NCBI GenBank assembly: GCA_050485905.1
Contig: JBJHCH010000006.1
Span: 1-62,073 of the forward strand
Direction of reading: 5' to 3'
Length of the DNA stretch: 62,073 nucleotides
Source: JAWLCA01 sp050485905
Lineage (GTDB): Bacteria; Pseudomonadota; Alphaproteobacteria; Rhodobacterales; Rhodobacteraceae
Numbering within the stretch: the first letter of the stretch is position 1; every line of letters begins with the position of its first letter. A program made the position numbers and the translations under genes. Below, in pieces: positions 24,271 through 33,379 of the stretch. Below the pieces are notes generated by a model. It worked only from the letters and a program-made list of their open reading frames with translations, was not told where the DNA came from and did not search any database.

Positions 24271-26969
24271 TCGGCGATCCGGGCGACAGAAACAACCACT
24301 TCTCCGCTGCCGGTGTCGAACACCTTCACGCCGCCCGCGCTGCGCGAGCGGAACGAGATCCCCTCGACCGGCACGCGGATCGACTGCCCGGTCGAGGTGG
24401 CGAGCATCACCTGATCGCCTTGCTCCACCGGGAAGCTGGCCACCAGCGGCCCGCCCCGCATCGCGCGGTCCACGGCCGCGACGCCCTGACCGCCGCGCCC
24501 GCGCACCGGGTAGTCATGGCTCGACGACAGCTTGCCCAGGCCGCGCGCGGTGATGGTCAGGATCAGATCCTCGGCCGCCGACATCTCGGCATAGCGTTCG
24601 GTGCTGAGTTGCCCGCCTTCGACTTCAACCTCGTCCTCGTCAGCCTCGCCATCATCCGGCGCCCCGGCAACCAGCCGGCGCTGCTTCAGATAGGCGGCAC
24701 GTTCCTCTGGCGTGGCCTCGAAATGGCGGATCACCGCCATGCTGACGACATGATCGTTCGTACCCAGACGGATGCCGCGCACGCCGGTTGAATCGCGGCC
24801 CTTGAACACGCGGACGTCGGTCGTGGGGAAGCGGATTGCTCGACCGCCGTCGGTTACGAGCATCACGTCATCATTCTCGTCCGCGATGCGGGCGTTCACC
24901 AAGCTCACGCCCTCGGGCAGTTTCATCGCGATCTTGCCGTTCGACTTCACATTGGTGAAATCCGACAGCGCATTGCGGCGCACGTCACCAGCCGAGGTGG
25001 CAAAGACGATCTGCAACTCATCCCATTCCGTCTCTGGCACGTCGACGGGCATGATCGCGGCGATGGAAACCCCGGTCGTGATCGGCAGGATGTTGACGAT
25101 CGCCTTGCCCCGCGCCGACCGGCCTGCCAGCGGCAGGCGCCAGGTCTTCAGCTTGTAGACCATGCCGTCGGTGGTGAAGAACAGAAGCTGGGTGTGCGTG
25201 TTGGCGACGAAGAGCGTAGTCACCACGTCGTCTTCCTTGGTCGCCATCGACGAAAGACCCTTGCCGCCGCGGCGCTGGGCGCGGAATTCGGCCAGCGGCG
25301 TGCGTTTGATGTAGCCGCCCGAGGTCACGGTCACGACCATGTCCTCGCGCTCTATCAGATCCTCGTCGTCCATGTCGCCGGCCCAGTCGACGATCTCGGT
25401 CCGGCGGGGGATGGCGAACAGGTCGCGCACCTCGCGCAGCTCGTTCGAGATGATCTCCATGATCCGCTCGCGCGAGCGCAGGATGTCCAGATAGTCGCGG
25501 ATCTTTGCGGCCAGCTCCTGCAGCTCGTCGGTGATTTCCTTGACGCCCATCGCGGTCAGGCGCTGCAGGCGCAGGTCGAGGATTGCGCGGGCCTGGGTCT
25601 CGGACAGGTTGTAGGTGCCGTCCTCGTTCACCCGGTGGCTCGGGTCGTCGATCAGGTTGATGAATTCGACGATGTCGCCCGCGGGCCAGCGCCGGGTCAT
25701 CAGCTTTTCGCGCGCCTCGGCCGGGTCGGCAGAACCGCGGATCGTCGCGACCACCTCGTCCACGTTAGACACCGCGACCGCCAGACCGCAGAGCACATGG
25801 CTGCGTTCGCGCGCCTTGCGCAGCTCGAACGCGGTGCGACGCGCCACGACTTCCTCGCGGAAGGTTATGAAATGCGTCAGGAAATCCCGCAGCGTCAACT
25901 GCTCTGGCCGGCCGCCGTTCAGCGCCAGCATGTTGCAGCCAAACGAGGTCTGCATCGGGGTGAATCGGTAAAGCTGGTTCAGCACGACCTCGGGCGTGGC
26001 GTCGCGCTTCAACTCGATCACGACGCGCACGCCGGAGCGGTCGGATTCGTCCTGGACGTGCGAGATCCCCTCGATCTTCTTGTCGCGCACCTGTTCGGCG
26101 ATCTTTTCGATCATCGCGGACTTGTTCACCTGATAGGGGATCTCGTCGACGATGATGGCGAAGCGGTCCTTGCGGATTTCTTCAACCCGGGTCTTTGCGC
26201 GGATGATGACCGAGCCGCGCCCCTCGATATACGCCTTGCGCGCGCCGGAGCGGCCGAGGATCTGGGCGCCGGTGGGGAAATCGGGCGCGGGCACGTAGTC
26301 CATCAGCTGTTCGCTGGTCAGGTCGGGGTCCGCGATCAGGGCAAGCGTTGCGTCCACCACCTCGCCCAGATTGTGCGGGGGGATGTTGGTGGCCATGCCG
26401 ACGGCGATGCCGCCCGCGCCGTTGACCAGCATGTTCGGGAAGCGCGCCGGCAGGACGGTCGGTTCCTCGTCCTTGCCGTCGTAATTGTCCTGAAAATCGA
26501 CCGTGTCCTTGTCGATATCGGCCAGCAGGAAGTTCGCGGGCCGGTCCATGCGGACCTCGGTGTAGCGCATGGCGGCGGCGTTGTCGCCGTCCATCGAGCC
26601 GAAATTCCCCTGCCCGTCCAGCAACTTGAGCGACATGGAAAACGGCTGCGCCATGCGCACCAGCGCGTCGTAAATCGCCGAATCGCCGTGCGGGTGATAC
26701 TTGCCCATCACGTCGCCGACGGGGCGCGCGGACTTGCGGTAGGGCTTGTCGTGGGTGTTGCCGGTTTCGTGCATTGCGTAAAGAATACGCCGATGGACCG
26801 GTTTCAGGCCGTCGCGCAGATCCGGGATGGCGCGGCTGACGATCACGCTCATCGCATAGTCGAGGTAGCTGGCCTTCATCTCCTCTTCGATGGAGATGGT
26901 GGGGCCTGACGGCTCCCGCGGGGGTGGGGTTTCGTCCATGTTTTCAGGGGGTTCCGGGCGGTCGCTCAC
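24249..26969 (-). CDS. gyrA: DNA gyrase subunit A
   Basis: 906-residue breakage-reunion subunit of DNA gyrase (A2B2), introducing negative supercoils. The catalytic tyrosine lies in AAMRYTEVR, near residue 137. The GyrA-box QRRGGKG, diagnostic of gyrase over topoisomerase IV, is in the beta-pinwheel domain. The quinolone-resistance region reads HPHGDSAIYDALVRMAQPF, with serine and aspartate at the E. coli 83/87 positions, the susceptible form. It has an acidic insert DDGEADEDEVEVEGG before the last blades. It ends overlapping the antiporter gene; its promoter lies in the 193-bp gap shared with usg. Confidence 0.97.
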   Translation of the reverse strand: MSDRPEPPENMDETPPPREPSGPTISIEEEMKASYLDYAMSVIVSRAIPDLRDGLKPVHRRILYAMHETGNTHDKPYRKSARPVGDVMGKYHPHGDSAIYDALVRMAQPFSMSLKLLDGQGNFGSMDGDNAAAMRYTEVRMDRPANFLLADIDKDTVDFQDNYDGKDEEPTVLPARFPNMLVNGAGGIAVGMATNIPPHNLGEVVDATLALIADPDLTSEQLMDYVPAPDFPTGAQILGRSGARKAYIEGRGSVIIRAKTRVEEIRKDRFAIIVDEIPYQVNKSAMIEKIAEQVRDKKIEGISHVQDESDRSGVRVVIELKRDATPEVVLNQLYRFTPMQTSFGCNMLALNGGRPEQLTLRDFLTHFITFREEVVARRTAFELRKARERSHVLCGLAVAVSNVDEVVATIRGSADPAEAREKLMTRRWPAGDIVEFINLIDDPSHRVNEDGTYNLSETQARAILDLRLQRLTAMGVKEITDELQELAAKIRDYLDILRSRERIMEIISNELREVRDLFAIPRRTEIVDWAGDMDDEDLIEREDMVVTVTSGGYIKRTPLAEFRAQRRGGKGLSSMATKEDDVVTTLFVANTHTQLLFFTTDGMVYKLKTWRLPLAGRSARGKAIVNILPITTGVSIAAIMPVDVPETEWDELQIVFATSAGDVRRNALSDFTNVKSNGKIAMKLPEGVSLVNARIADENDDVMLVTDGGRAIRFPTTDVRVFKGRDSTGVRGIRLGTNDHVVSMAVIRHFEATPEERAAYLKQRRLVAGAPDDGEADEDEVEVEGGQLSTERYAEMSAAEDLILTITARGLGKLSSSHDYPVRGRGGQGVAAVDRAMRGGPLVASFPVEQGDQVMLATSTGQSIRVPVEGISFRSRSAGGVKVFDTGSGEVVVSVARIADQGDAED

Positions 26970-27162
26970 GCTGTTGCTACCTTGTCAGGAAAAACGCAGG
27001 ATCTGGTTGCGCACCTTATAGACCATACCGGATATGGGGTGCAATGGCACCGGGCGGGCATGCGTGGCAGCCACCCTTAGGGAGTGCTAACATACTGTTT
27101 TAATTGAAAAGCAGGAAGGCCGTGGCATCATCATTCCATCGTCAATCGGCATGAGGTGCGCC

Positions 27163-27432
27163 ATGGAAAGGACGGAAACGGAGTTGATGCTTAAGGGGTA
27201 CGGGCTGACGACCGCGGAGCTTTACTATCGAATGCCCGATTATCGTAGTGTTCTCAACAGCTTCGTCTGGCAGGAATACGATCTTGCGCCGGATTATCCG
27301 CGCCTGTTCCAGTTCATCGAGTTCTGGCAGGAAAAGATCGAGGGGCCGCTGCATTCCGTCCGCTTCACCCACCGCAAGATGATCAGCCCGGGCGAATGGC
27401 GGAACGTGGTTGGAGAGTTCCGGCTGCACTGA
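27163..27432 (+). CDS. usg: usg family protein
   Basis: 89-residue protein of the Usg family, found throughout alphaproteobacteria and named from a Caulobacter locus near the trp genes; function unknown. Recognisable residues: LKGYGLTTAELYYRMPDY, SFVWQEYDLAPDYPRL, FQFIEFWQEKIEGPLHSVRF. No signal or membrane segments. ATG at 27163 rather than the upstream ATG at 27151, to match the family N-terminus. It is divergent from gyrA and convergent with ornithine cyclodeaminase. Confidence 0.85.
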   Translation: MERTETELMLKGYGLTTAELYYRMPDYRSVLNSFVWQEYDLAPDYPRLFQFIEFWQEKIEGPLHSVRFTHRKMISPGEWRNVVGEFRLH

Positions 27433-27445
27433 AAACCGGGGCAGC

Positions 27446-27470
27446 GCCTGCCAGAACCCGTCTGGCAGGC
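27446..27470 (+). terminator. stem-loop downstream of usg
   Basis: Perfect 10-bp stem GCCTGCCAGA / TCTGGCAGGC with a 5-nt loop, 13 bp after the usg stop. There is no T run. Its right arm merges into an 11-bp tandem repeat. Confidence 0.5.
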
Positions 27471-27500
27471 GTATGGCAAGCGTATGGCAGGCGTATGGCA
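27464..27500. repeat. 11-bp tandem repeat, 3.4 copies
   Basis: Units GGCAGGCGTAT, GGCAAGCGTAT, GGCAGGCGTAT and a partial GGCA. The unit shares its first seven bases with the right arm of the usg hairpin. Confidence 0.8.
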
Positions 27501-27563
27501 CCTGCGCGCGCTGTCTGGCCGGGATGCGCAACACCGGCGTGCCATCCTGCCTGCCAGCAATGC

Positions 27564-27591
27564 GCCACCACGCTGCCACCACCCTGCCACC
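27564..27591. repeat. second 11-bp tandem repeat, 2.5 copies
   Basis: GCCACCACGCT, GCCACCACCCT, then GCCACC, in the same gap between the usg and cyclodeaminase stop codons. The period equals that of the first repeat but the unit sequence differs. Confidence 0.75.
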
Positions 27592-27640
27592 GGGGCGGCG
27601 GCACCAGCGCGCGCCGGTGCCGGGTTTCGCGCAACGCTGC

Positions 27641-28687
27641 TCAACCACCCGCGCGCAGCAGCATCCCGTAAAGGTCGCGCGGATCGTCTGGGTCGGCGAT
27701 CATGTCCAGCGGCTGGAAGAAGTCGGTGCCCTGGGTGCGCCCGTGCAGCCAGCGCAGGGCACTGAAATCCTCGATCGCAAAGCCGACGCCGTCGAACAGG
27801 GTGATCTGGTCGGCGCGCACCCGCCCCGCCGCCGCACCGATGATGACCTGCCAAAGCTCGGTGACGGGATGGTCGGGGTCCAGTTGCTGGATCTCGCCCT
27901 CTATCCGCGTCTGGGGTGGGTATTCCACGAAGATCGAGGAGCGGAGCAGGATGTCGCGGTGCAGTTCCGTCTTGCCGGGGCAGTCGCCGCCGATGGCGTT
28001 GATGTGGATGCCGGTGCCGACCATGTTGTCGGTCAGGATCGTCGCATACTGCTTGTCGGCGGTGCAGGTGGTGACGATCTGCGCGCCCTCCATCGCCTCT
28101 TCGGCGGTGCGGCAGGGGGTGACGGTCAGGCCGCTGCCTGACAGGTTGCGGGCGCATTTCGCGGTGGCGGCGGGGTCGATGTCGTAAAGCCGCACCTCGG
28201 TCAGGCCGCAGACGGCGCGGAAGGCCAGCGCCTGAAACTCTGCCTGCGCGCCGTTGCCGATCATCGCCATCACGCGCGCGCCTTTCGGGGCGAGGTGCCG
28301 CGCGGCCATTGCCGATGTGGCGGCGGTGCGCAGGGCGGTCAGGATGGTCATCTCGGTCAAGAGGACGGGATAGCCGGTGTCCACGGTCGCCAGCACGCCG
28401 AATGCGGTGACGGTCTGCAGCCCCTGCCGCATGTTGCTGGGGTGGCCGTTGACGTATTTGAATCCGTAGAGCGCGCCGTCGGAAGTGGGCATCAGCTCGA
28501 TCACGCCGACATCGGAATGGCTGGCCACCCGCGGGGTCTTGTCGAAGGCTTCCCAGCGGCGGAAATCAGCCTCGATCTCGCCGGCCAGATCGCGCAGCAC
28601 CCGCTCCACCCCGATCTGGAGCACCAGCCGCATCATGTTGTCGACGCTGACGAAGGGCACCAGCGCAAGGCGTGAGGGCGTGGTCAC
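27641..28687 (-). CDS. ornithine cyclodeaminase
   Basis: It converts L-ornithine to L-proline and ammonia using bound NAD+. 348 residues, mu-crystallin/OCD family. Substrate-loop region GALYGFKYVNGHPSN; Rossmann motif IGNGAQAEFQ near residue 147; LYDID at the second strand end; and the catalytic-aspartate segment FDGVGFAIEDFSALRW. Its start overlaps the arginase stop by 4 bp, so arginine is taken to ornithine and then proline from one transcript. Lysine cyclodeaminase or alanine dehydrogenase are family alternatives, made unlikely by the arginase partner. Confidence 0.93.
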   Translation of the reverse strand: MTTPSRLALVPFVSVDNMMRLVLQIGVERVLRDLAGEIEADFRRWEAFDKTPRVASHSDVGVIELMPTSDGALYGFKYVNGHPSNMRQGLQTVTAFGVLATVDTGYPVLLTEMTILTALRTAATSAMAARHLAPKGARVMAMIGNGAQAEFQALAFRAVCGLTEVRLYDIDPAATAKCARNLSGSGLTVTPCRTAEEAMEGAQIVTTCTADKQYATILTDNMVGTGIHINAIGGDCPGKTELHRDILLRSSIFVEYPPQTRIEGEIQQLDPDHPVTELWQVIIGAAAGRVRADQITLFDGVGFAIEDFSALRWLHGRTQGTDFFQPLDMIADPDDPRDLYGMLLRAGG

Positions 28688-29610
28688 CCGAAGCTCCGCG
28701 TCGGGCGGTCAAAGACCTTGCGGCCCATCAGGCTGGCGACCAGATCGACCATCAGCCGCGCGGTGCGGCCGCGTTCGTCGAGAAAGGGGTTGAGTTCCAC
28801 CAAGTCGAGCGAGGTGACGAGGCCGCTTTCGTGCAAGAGTTCCATGACCAGATGCGCCTCGCGGAAGGTGGTGCCGCCGGGGACGGTGGTGCCGACGGCG
28901 GGGGCGATGCCGGGATCGAGGAAATCGACATCGAGGCTGACGTGCAGCAGCCCGTTCGCCGCCGCCACCCGGTCGAGGAAGGCGCGCAGCGGCGCGACGA
29001 CACCGTATTCGTCGAGCACCCGCATGTCCTTGATCGCGATGTCATGGGCCAGGAGGGCCGCGTGTTCCGCCGCATCGACCGAGCGGATGCCGAACAGGCA
29101 GATGTTTTCGGCCGGAACCGGCGCGGGAAAGGCGGGGAAGGCATCGAAGCCCGGCACGCCCGCCAGATAGGCCACCGGCGTGCCGTGCAGGTTGCCCGAT
29201 TGCGTGGTGATCGGTGTGTGAAAATCGGAATGGGCATCGAGCCACAGCACGAACAGCGGCCGTCCCGCCGCATCGGCATGTTCCGCCACGCCCGCGATGG
29301 AGCCCAGCGAGAGCGAGTGATCGCCGCCCATGAACACCGGCAGGCCGCGCGCCATCGCCGCCCGCCCGGCGTCGCGCAGGGCGGCGGTCCAGCCCAGAAC
29401 CTCGGCCAGGGAATGGACCGCCGGGTTGGCGCAGGCGGCGTCCTGAAGCGGCGGCAGGGCGACATCGCCCAGATCCTCGACCGTATGGCCGAGGACTGCG
29501 AGGGCGCGCCCGAGGCCGGCGGTGCGGTAGGCGGCGGGGCCCATCAGGCAGCCGGGATAGCGCTGGCCCGCGTCGATGGGCGCGCCGATCAGCAGGCAGG
29601 TGCGGGACAT
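28684..29610 (-). CDS. rocF: arginase
   Basis: Mn2+-dependent hydrolysis of arginine to ornithine and urea. 308 residues. Ureohydrolase metal motifs: GGDHSLSLG, LDAHSDFHTP, and SLDVDFLDPGIAPAVGTTVPGG. The N-terminal IGAPIDAGQRYPGCLMGP is arginase-type rather than agmatinase-type. It is upstream of and coupled to ornithine cyclodeaminase. No urease or regulator gene is adjacent. Confidence 0.94.
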   Translation of the reverse strand: MSRTCLLIGAPIDAGQRYPGCLMGPAAYRTAGLGRALAVLGHTVEDLGDVALPPLQDAACANPAVHSLAEVLGWTAALRDAGRAAMARGLPVFMGGDHSLSLGSIAGVAEHADAAGRPLFVLWLDAHSDFHTPITTQSGNLHGTPVAYLAGVPGFDAFPAFPAPVPAENICLFGIRSVDAAEHAALLAHDIAIKDMRVLDEYGVVAPLRAFLDRVAAANGLLHVSLDVDFLDPGIAPAVGTTVPGGTTFREAHLVMELLHESGLVTSLDLVELNPFLDERGRTARLMVDLVASLMGRKVFDRPTRSFG

Positions 29611-29708
29611 GGCGATTCCTTCTCAAGGCCCCGTGCGGCCGACGGGTCGATGGCGAGAGGCTGGCAGATTACCGGCACGCGTCAAGGCTGGAACAGCCGC
29701 CCTGCGGA

Positions 29709-30173
29709 TCAGCGCGCCCGGCGCAGGGCCGCCAGCAGCCAGAGACCAACAAGCGCGAAGGACAGGATCGCATTCCACGAGGCCATCGACAGCGTCAGGA
29801 ACTCCCACGGCACCTCGTCGCAGCGCACGACCGGGGCCTCCATGATCTGCGCCAGCAGATCCTGCGCCGAGAGCCCGTCGATGGAGCCGGCGACGCAGGT
29901 GTCCGGCCCCTGCCACCAGCCACGCTCCACCCCGGTGTGATAGACGCCGATGCCGCCGGTCGTGGCCGCCGCCGCCGCGCCCAGCAGCGGCAGGGCGGCA
30001 CCGGGCAAGGCCAGCGCCAGACCGCCCAGCAGCACCGCCGCCAGATGCGGCCAGCGCTGCCAGATGCACATCGGACAGGGCGGCAGCCCGCCGAGATACT
30101 GGAACGCCAGCGCCCCCAGCAGCAGCGCCGCCGAGCCGCCGGCGGCCAGCAGGATCAGCCCGTTTCGTGTCAC
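29709..30173 (-). CDS. dsbB: disulfide bond formation protein B
   Basis: 154-residue inner-membrane protein with four hydrophobic segments. The first redox pair is CPMC (LPPCPMCIWQRWPH, residues ~32-35); the second pair is spread over GPDTC and VRCDEVPW in the periplasmic loop. It would re-oxidise a DsbA with quinone. The start overlaps the stop of the upstream VTT-family gene by 4 bp. No DsbA is in the window. Confidence 0.92.
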   Translation of the reverse strand: MTRNGLILLAAGGSAALLLGALAFQYLGGLPPCPMCIWQRWPHLAAVLLGGLALALPGAALPLLGAAAAATTGGIGVYHTGVERGWWQGPDTCVAGSIDGLSAQDLLAQIMEAPVVRCDEVPWEFLTLSMASWNAILSFALVGLWLLAALRRAR

Positions 30174-30748
30174 AGCAGCCGCACCACAAGGAACCCGCCC
30201 AGCAACAAAGCCACGAAGAGCGTGAACATCAAGCCCAGCCTGCGCTCGATGAAATCACGGATCGGTGCGCCGAACCGCCACAGCAGCCAGGCCACGACAA
30301 AGAAGCGCAGCCCGCGCGCGACGACCGAGGTGACGATGAAGGTCATCAGCGGCAGGCCGGTCCAGCCCGACATGATGGTGATGACCTTGTAGGGAAAGGG
30401 GGTGACGCCGGCGACCAGCACCGCCCAGAAGCCCACGTCGTTGAAACGCTCGTTGAAGGCGGCCATCGCCTCGGCCTTGCCGAGGCTCATCAGGATCGGC
30501 TGGCCGATCTGCTCGAATGCAAAGGCGCCGATGGCATAGCCGAGCATCCCCCCGGCGACCGAGGCGGCCAGCGCGACGCCCGCGATCAGGAAGGCGCGGC
30601 TGGGCCGGGCGATGATCATGGGGATCATCAGCACGTCTGGCGGGATCGGAAAGACCGAGCTTTCGATGAAGGCCACGGCGGCGAGGATCCAGATCGCATA
30701 GGGGCTGCGCGCCTGCGCCATCGTCCAGTCGTACAACGCTCGGATCAT
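30170..30748 (-). CDS. YqaA-type VTT/DedA-family membrane protein
   Basis: 192-residue polytopic protein of the SNARE-associated/VTT superfamily (YqaA branch). It has the amphipathic entry region (AFIESSVFPIPPDVLMIPMI), GGMLGYAIGAFAFEQIG, and the re-entrant arginine/glycine motif VAGVTPFPYKVITIMSGWTGLP. Homologues are lipid scramblases or transporters and support envelope function. Start at MIRALYDW (30748); a start at 30778 is possible. Translationally coupled to dsbB. Confidence 0.85.
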   Translation of the reverse strand: MIRALYDWTMAQARSPYAIWILAAVAFIESSVFPIPPDVLMIPMIIARPSRAFLIAGVALAASVAGGMLGYAIGAFAFEQIGQPILMSLGKAEAMAAFNERFNDVGFWAVLVAGVTPFPYKVITIMSGWTGLPLMTFIVTSVVARGLRFFVVAWLLWRFGAPIRDFIERRLGLMFTLFVALLLGGFLVVRLL

Positions 30749-30915
30749 CGCGGCTCCCTCTCGCGCCCCCATGACCACGGCGCGGGGCGCGGGTCAAGCT
30801 GACGTGCTGCGGTAAGGGGGCGGTTAACCGCGCCGGTGGCAGGCTGCGCCGGGCGCGGCTTTCGGGCCGTGACTTTTCGCCGGGCCGCTGCTAGGCAGCC
30901 TTGGTTTTCAGTCGG

Positions 30916-31497
30916 ATGGGGTTTTCGGTGCAGGTGGAGCAAACGGAACTGGCGGGCGTGCTGATCCTGACGCCACGGGTGTTTGGCGATGCGCGCGGCA
31001 GCTTCAGCGAATCGTGGAACCGGCGCGTTCTGGCCGAGGCGGGCGTGGATCTGGACTTCGTGCAGGACAACCAGTCGATCAGCGGGCCGGTGGGCACGGT
31101 GCGCGGGCTGCACTACCAGTCGCCCCCCCATGCGCAGGACAAGCTGGTGCGGGTGGGCCACGGCGCGATTCTGGATGTGGCGGTGGATGTGCGCGCGGGT
31201 TCGCCGACCTATGGCAAGTGGGTCGGGGTGGAACTGACGGCCGGGAATGCGCGGCAGTTGCTGGTGCCCAAGGGGTTCCTGCACGGCTTCGTCACCCGCG
31301 CGCCGGATACGGTGGTGCTCTATAAGACGACCGACTACTACGCGCCCGACTGCGACGGCGCGGTGCATTTCGCCGACCCGGATCTGGCCATCGACTGGGG
31401 CATCGACCCGGACGCGGCGGTGCTGTCCGACAAGGACGCCAAGGCCCCGCGCCTGGGCGACTGGCAAAGCCCCTTTGTCTGGGAGGGCGCGGCATGA
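30916..31497 (+). CDS. rfbC: dTDP-4-dehydrorhamnose 3,5-epimerase
   Basis: Third step of dTDP-L-rhamnose synthesis. 193 residues, cupin fold. Motifs: RGSFSESWN, DNQSISGPVGTVRGLHYQSPPHAQDKLVRV with the catalytic histidine, and PKGFLHGFVT with YKTTDYY. It is first of four genes, each coupled to the next by ATGA. The start is uncertain: ATG 30916 is chosen, with TTG 30901 and GTG 30928 possible, because no strong ribosome binding site is seen. It is divergent from the VTT gene. Confidence 0.93.
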   Translation: MGFSVQVEQTELAGVLILTPRVFGDARGSFSESWNRRVLAEAGVDLDFVQDNQSISGPVGTVRGLHYQSPPHAQDKLVRVGHGAILDVAVDVRAGSPTYGKWVGVELTAGNARQLLVPKGFLHGFVTRAPDTVVLYKTTDYYAPDCDGAVHFADPDLAIDWGIDPDAAVLSDKDAKAPRLGDWQSPFVWEGAA

Positions 31498-32534
31498 AAA
31501 TCCTGGTCACAGGGGGGGCGGGTTTCATCGGATCGGCCGTGGTGCGGCAGGCGATCCGCGACGGGCATCAGGTCGTCAACGTCGATTGCCTGACCTATGC
31601 GGCCTGTCTGGAGAATGTGGACACGGCGGCCGACGACCCCGGCTATGCCTTCGAGCAGGCGAATATCTGCGACGCCGCCGCGATGGGTCGTGTCTTCACC
31701 ACCCACCGGCCCGATGCGGTGATGCACCTGGCCGCGGAATCCCATGTCGACCGCTCCATCGACGGCCCCGGCGCCTTCATCGAGACAAACGTGCTTGGCA
31801 CCTATGTGCTGCTGGAGGCCGCGCGCGCCCATTGGCAGACGGTGGGTAAGCCGGAAGCCTTCCGGTTCCACCACGTCTCCACCGACGAGGTCTATGGCTC
31901 GCTGGGTCCGACGGGAAAGTTCACCGAGGACACGCCCTACGACCCGCGCAGCCCCTATTCGGCGTCCAAGGCCGCCAGCGATCATCTGGTGCGCGCCTGG
32001 GGAGAAACCTACGGGCTGCCGGTGCTGGTCACCAACTGCTCGAACAACTACGGCCCCTATCATTTCCCCGAGAAGCTGATCCCGGTGGTGATCCTGAAGG
32101 CGCTGGGGGGCGAGGCGATCCCGGTCTATGGGCAGGGCCTGAACGTGCGCGACTGGCTGTATGTCGAGGATCACGCCGACGCGCTGCTGACGGTGCTGAC
32201 GCGGGGCGCGGTGGGCCGGACCTATAACATCGGCGGCGAGAACGAGGCGCGGAACATCGATCTGGTGCAGAAGATCTGCGCCATCCTGGACGACCGCCGC
32301 CCGGTCAACCACGCTTACGCCGACCAGATCGCCTTTGTCGCCGACCGCCCCGGCCATGACCTGCGCTATGCCATCGACCCCGCGCGCATCCGCACCGAAC
32401 TGGGCTGGCGGCCCTCGGTCACGCTGGATCAGGGATTGGAGCGGACGGTGGACTGGTATCTGGCGAACGAGGGCTGGTGGAGGCCCCTGCTGAACCGGCA
32501 GGGCGTGGGCGAGCGGTTGGGGAAGACGGCATGA
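31494..32534 (+). CDS. rfbB: dTDP-glucose 4,6-dehydratase
   Basis: Second step of the pathway. 346 residues, extended SDR. NAD motif TGGAGFIGS; LAAESHVDRSIDGP; catalytic HVSTDEVYGSLG; YSASKAASDHLV with tyrosine and lysine; and NNYGPYHFPEKLIP. All family residues are present and the length is normal. It overlaps rfbC and rfbD by 4 bp each. Confidence 0.96.
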   Translation: MKILVTGGAGFIGSAVVRQAIRDGHQVVNVDCLTYAACLENVDTAADDPGYAFEQANICDAAAMGRVFTTHRPDAVMHLAAESHVDRSIDGPGAFIETNVLGTYVLLEAARAHWQTVGKPEAFRFHHVSTDEVYGSLGPTGKFTEDTPYDPRSPYSASKAASDHLVRAWGETYGLPVLVTNCSNNYGPYHFPEKLIPVVILKALGGEAIPVYGQGLNVRDWLYVEDHADALLTVLTRGAVGRTYNIGGENEARNIDLVQKICAILDDRRPVNHAYADQIAFVADRPGHDLRYAIDPARIRTELGWRPSVTLDQGLERTVDWYLANEGWWRPLLNRQGVGERLGKTA

Positions 32535-33379
32535 TCCTTGTGTTCGGGCAGACAGGTCAGGTGGCGCGGCATCTGGCGGCCGACCCGCGGGTGACGGCGC
32601 TGGGGCGCGATGCGGCGGATCTGTCCGACCCCGACGCCTGCGCCGAGGCGATCTGGGAGCATCGCCCCCGCGCGGTGATCAACGCCGCCGCCTGGACGGC
32701 CGTGGATGCGGCAGAGGAGGCGGAGTTGAAGGTGCGCACCATCAACGCCGTCAGCCCCGGCTACATGGCCGAGACGGCGGCGGAACTGGAGATTCCCTTT
32801 GTCCAGATCTCCACCGATTACGTCTTCGACGGTTCGGGCGAGCGGCCGTGGCAGCCAGACGATGCCACGGCGCCGCTGGGCGCCTATGGGCGGACCAAGA
32901 TGGCGGGAGAGCGCGCGGTGATCGCCGCGGGTGGTACCTATGCGATCCTGCGGACGAGTTGGGTCTTTTCGGCCCATGGGGCCAACTTCGTGAAGACCAT
33001 GTTGCGGCTGGGGGCGGAGCGGGAGAGCCTGAAGGTGGTGGCCGACCAGATCGGCGGGCCGACGCCGGCTGCTGCCATCGCGGATGCCTGCCTGACCGTC
33101 GCCGAGGCGCTGATCGGGGATGAGACGCTTTCGGGGTTCTATCACCTCGCCGGGCAGCCGGATGTCAGCTGGGCCGGGTTCGCGCGCGAGATCATGGCGC
33201 AGGCCGACCTGCCCTGCCGGATCGACGAGATACCGACCGCGGATTATGCCACCCCCGCCCCGCGGCCGCTCAACTCGCGGCTCGACTGCACGACGCTTGA
33301 GGCGGCGTTCGGCATCGCCCGGCCCGACTGGCGCGTGGGGCTGGCGGGGGTGTTGGCGGAACTGAGGGAAAACCAATGA
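32531..33379 (+). CDS. rfbD: dTDP-4-dehydrorhamnose reductase
   Basis: Final NAD(P)H-dependent step to dTDP-L-rhamnose. 282 residues. GQTGQVARHL nucleotide motif, NAAAWTAVDAAEEAE, STDYVFDG, PLGAYGRTKMAGE with the catalytic tyrosine and lysine, and ILRTSWVF. Start at ATG 32531 inside the rfbB stop overlap. An in-frame upstream extension into rfbB is ignored. Confidence 0.95.
   Translation: MILVFGQTGQVARHLAADPRVTALGRDAADLSDPDACAEAIWEHRPRAVINAAAWTAVDAAEEAELKVRTINAVSPGYMAETAAELEIPFVQISTDYVFDGSGERPWQPDDATAPLGAYGRTKMAGERAVIAAGGTYAILRTSWVFSAHGANFVKTMLRLGAERESLKVVADQIGGPTPAAAIADACLTVAEALIGDETLSGFYHLAGQPDVSWAGFAREIMAQADLPCRIDEIPTADYATPAPRPLNSRLDCTTLEAAFGIARPDWRVGLAGVLAELRENQ

Noticed and set aside
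25194..26909. 571-codon forward open frame opposite gyrA
   Set aside because: It is antisense to the well-conserved gyrA, has histidine/arginine/aspartate-biased composition and shows no family motif; long antisense frames are expected in high-GC DNA.
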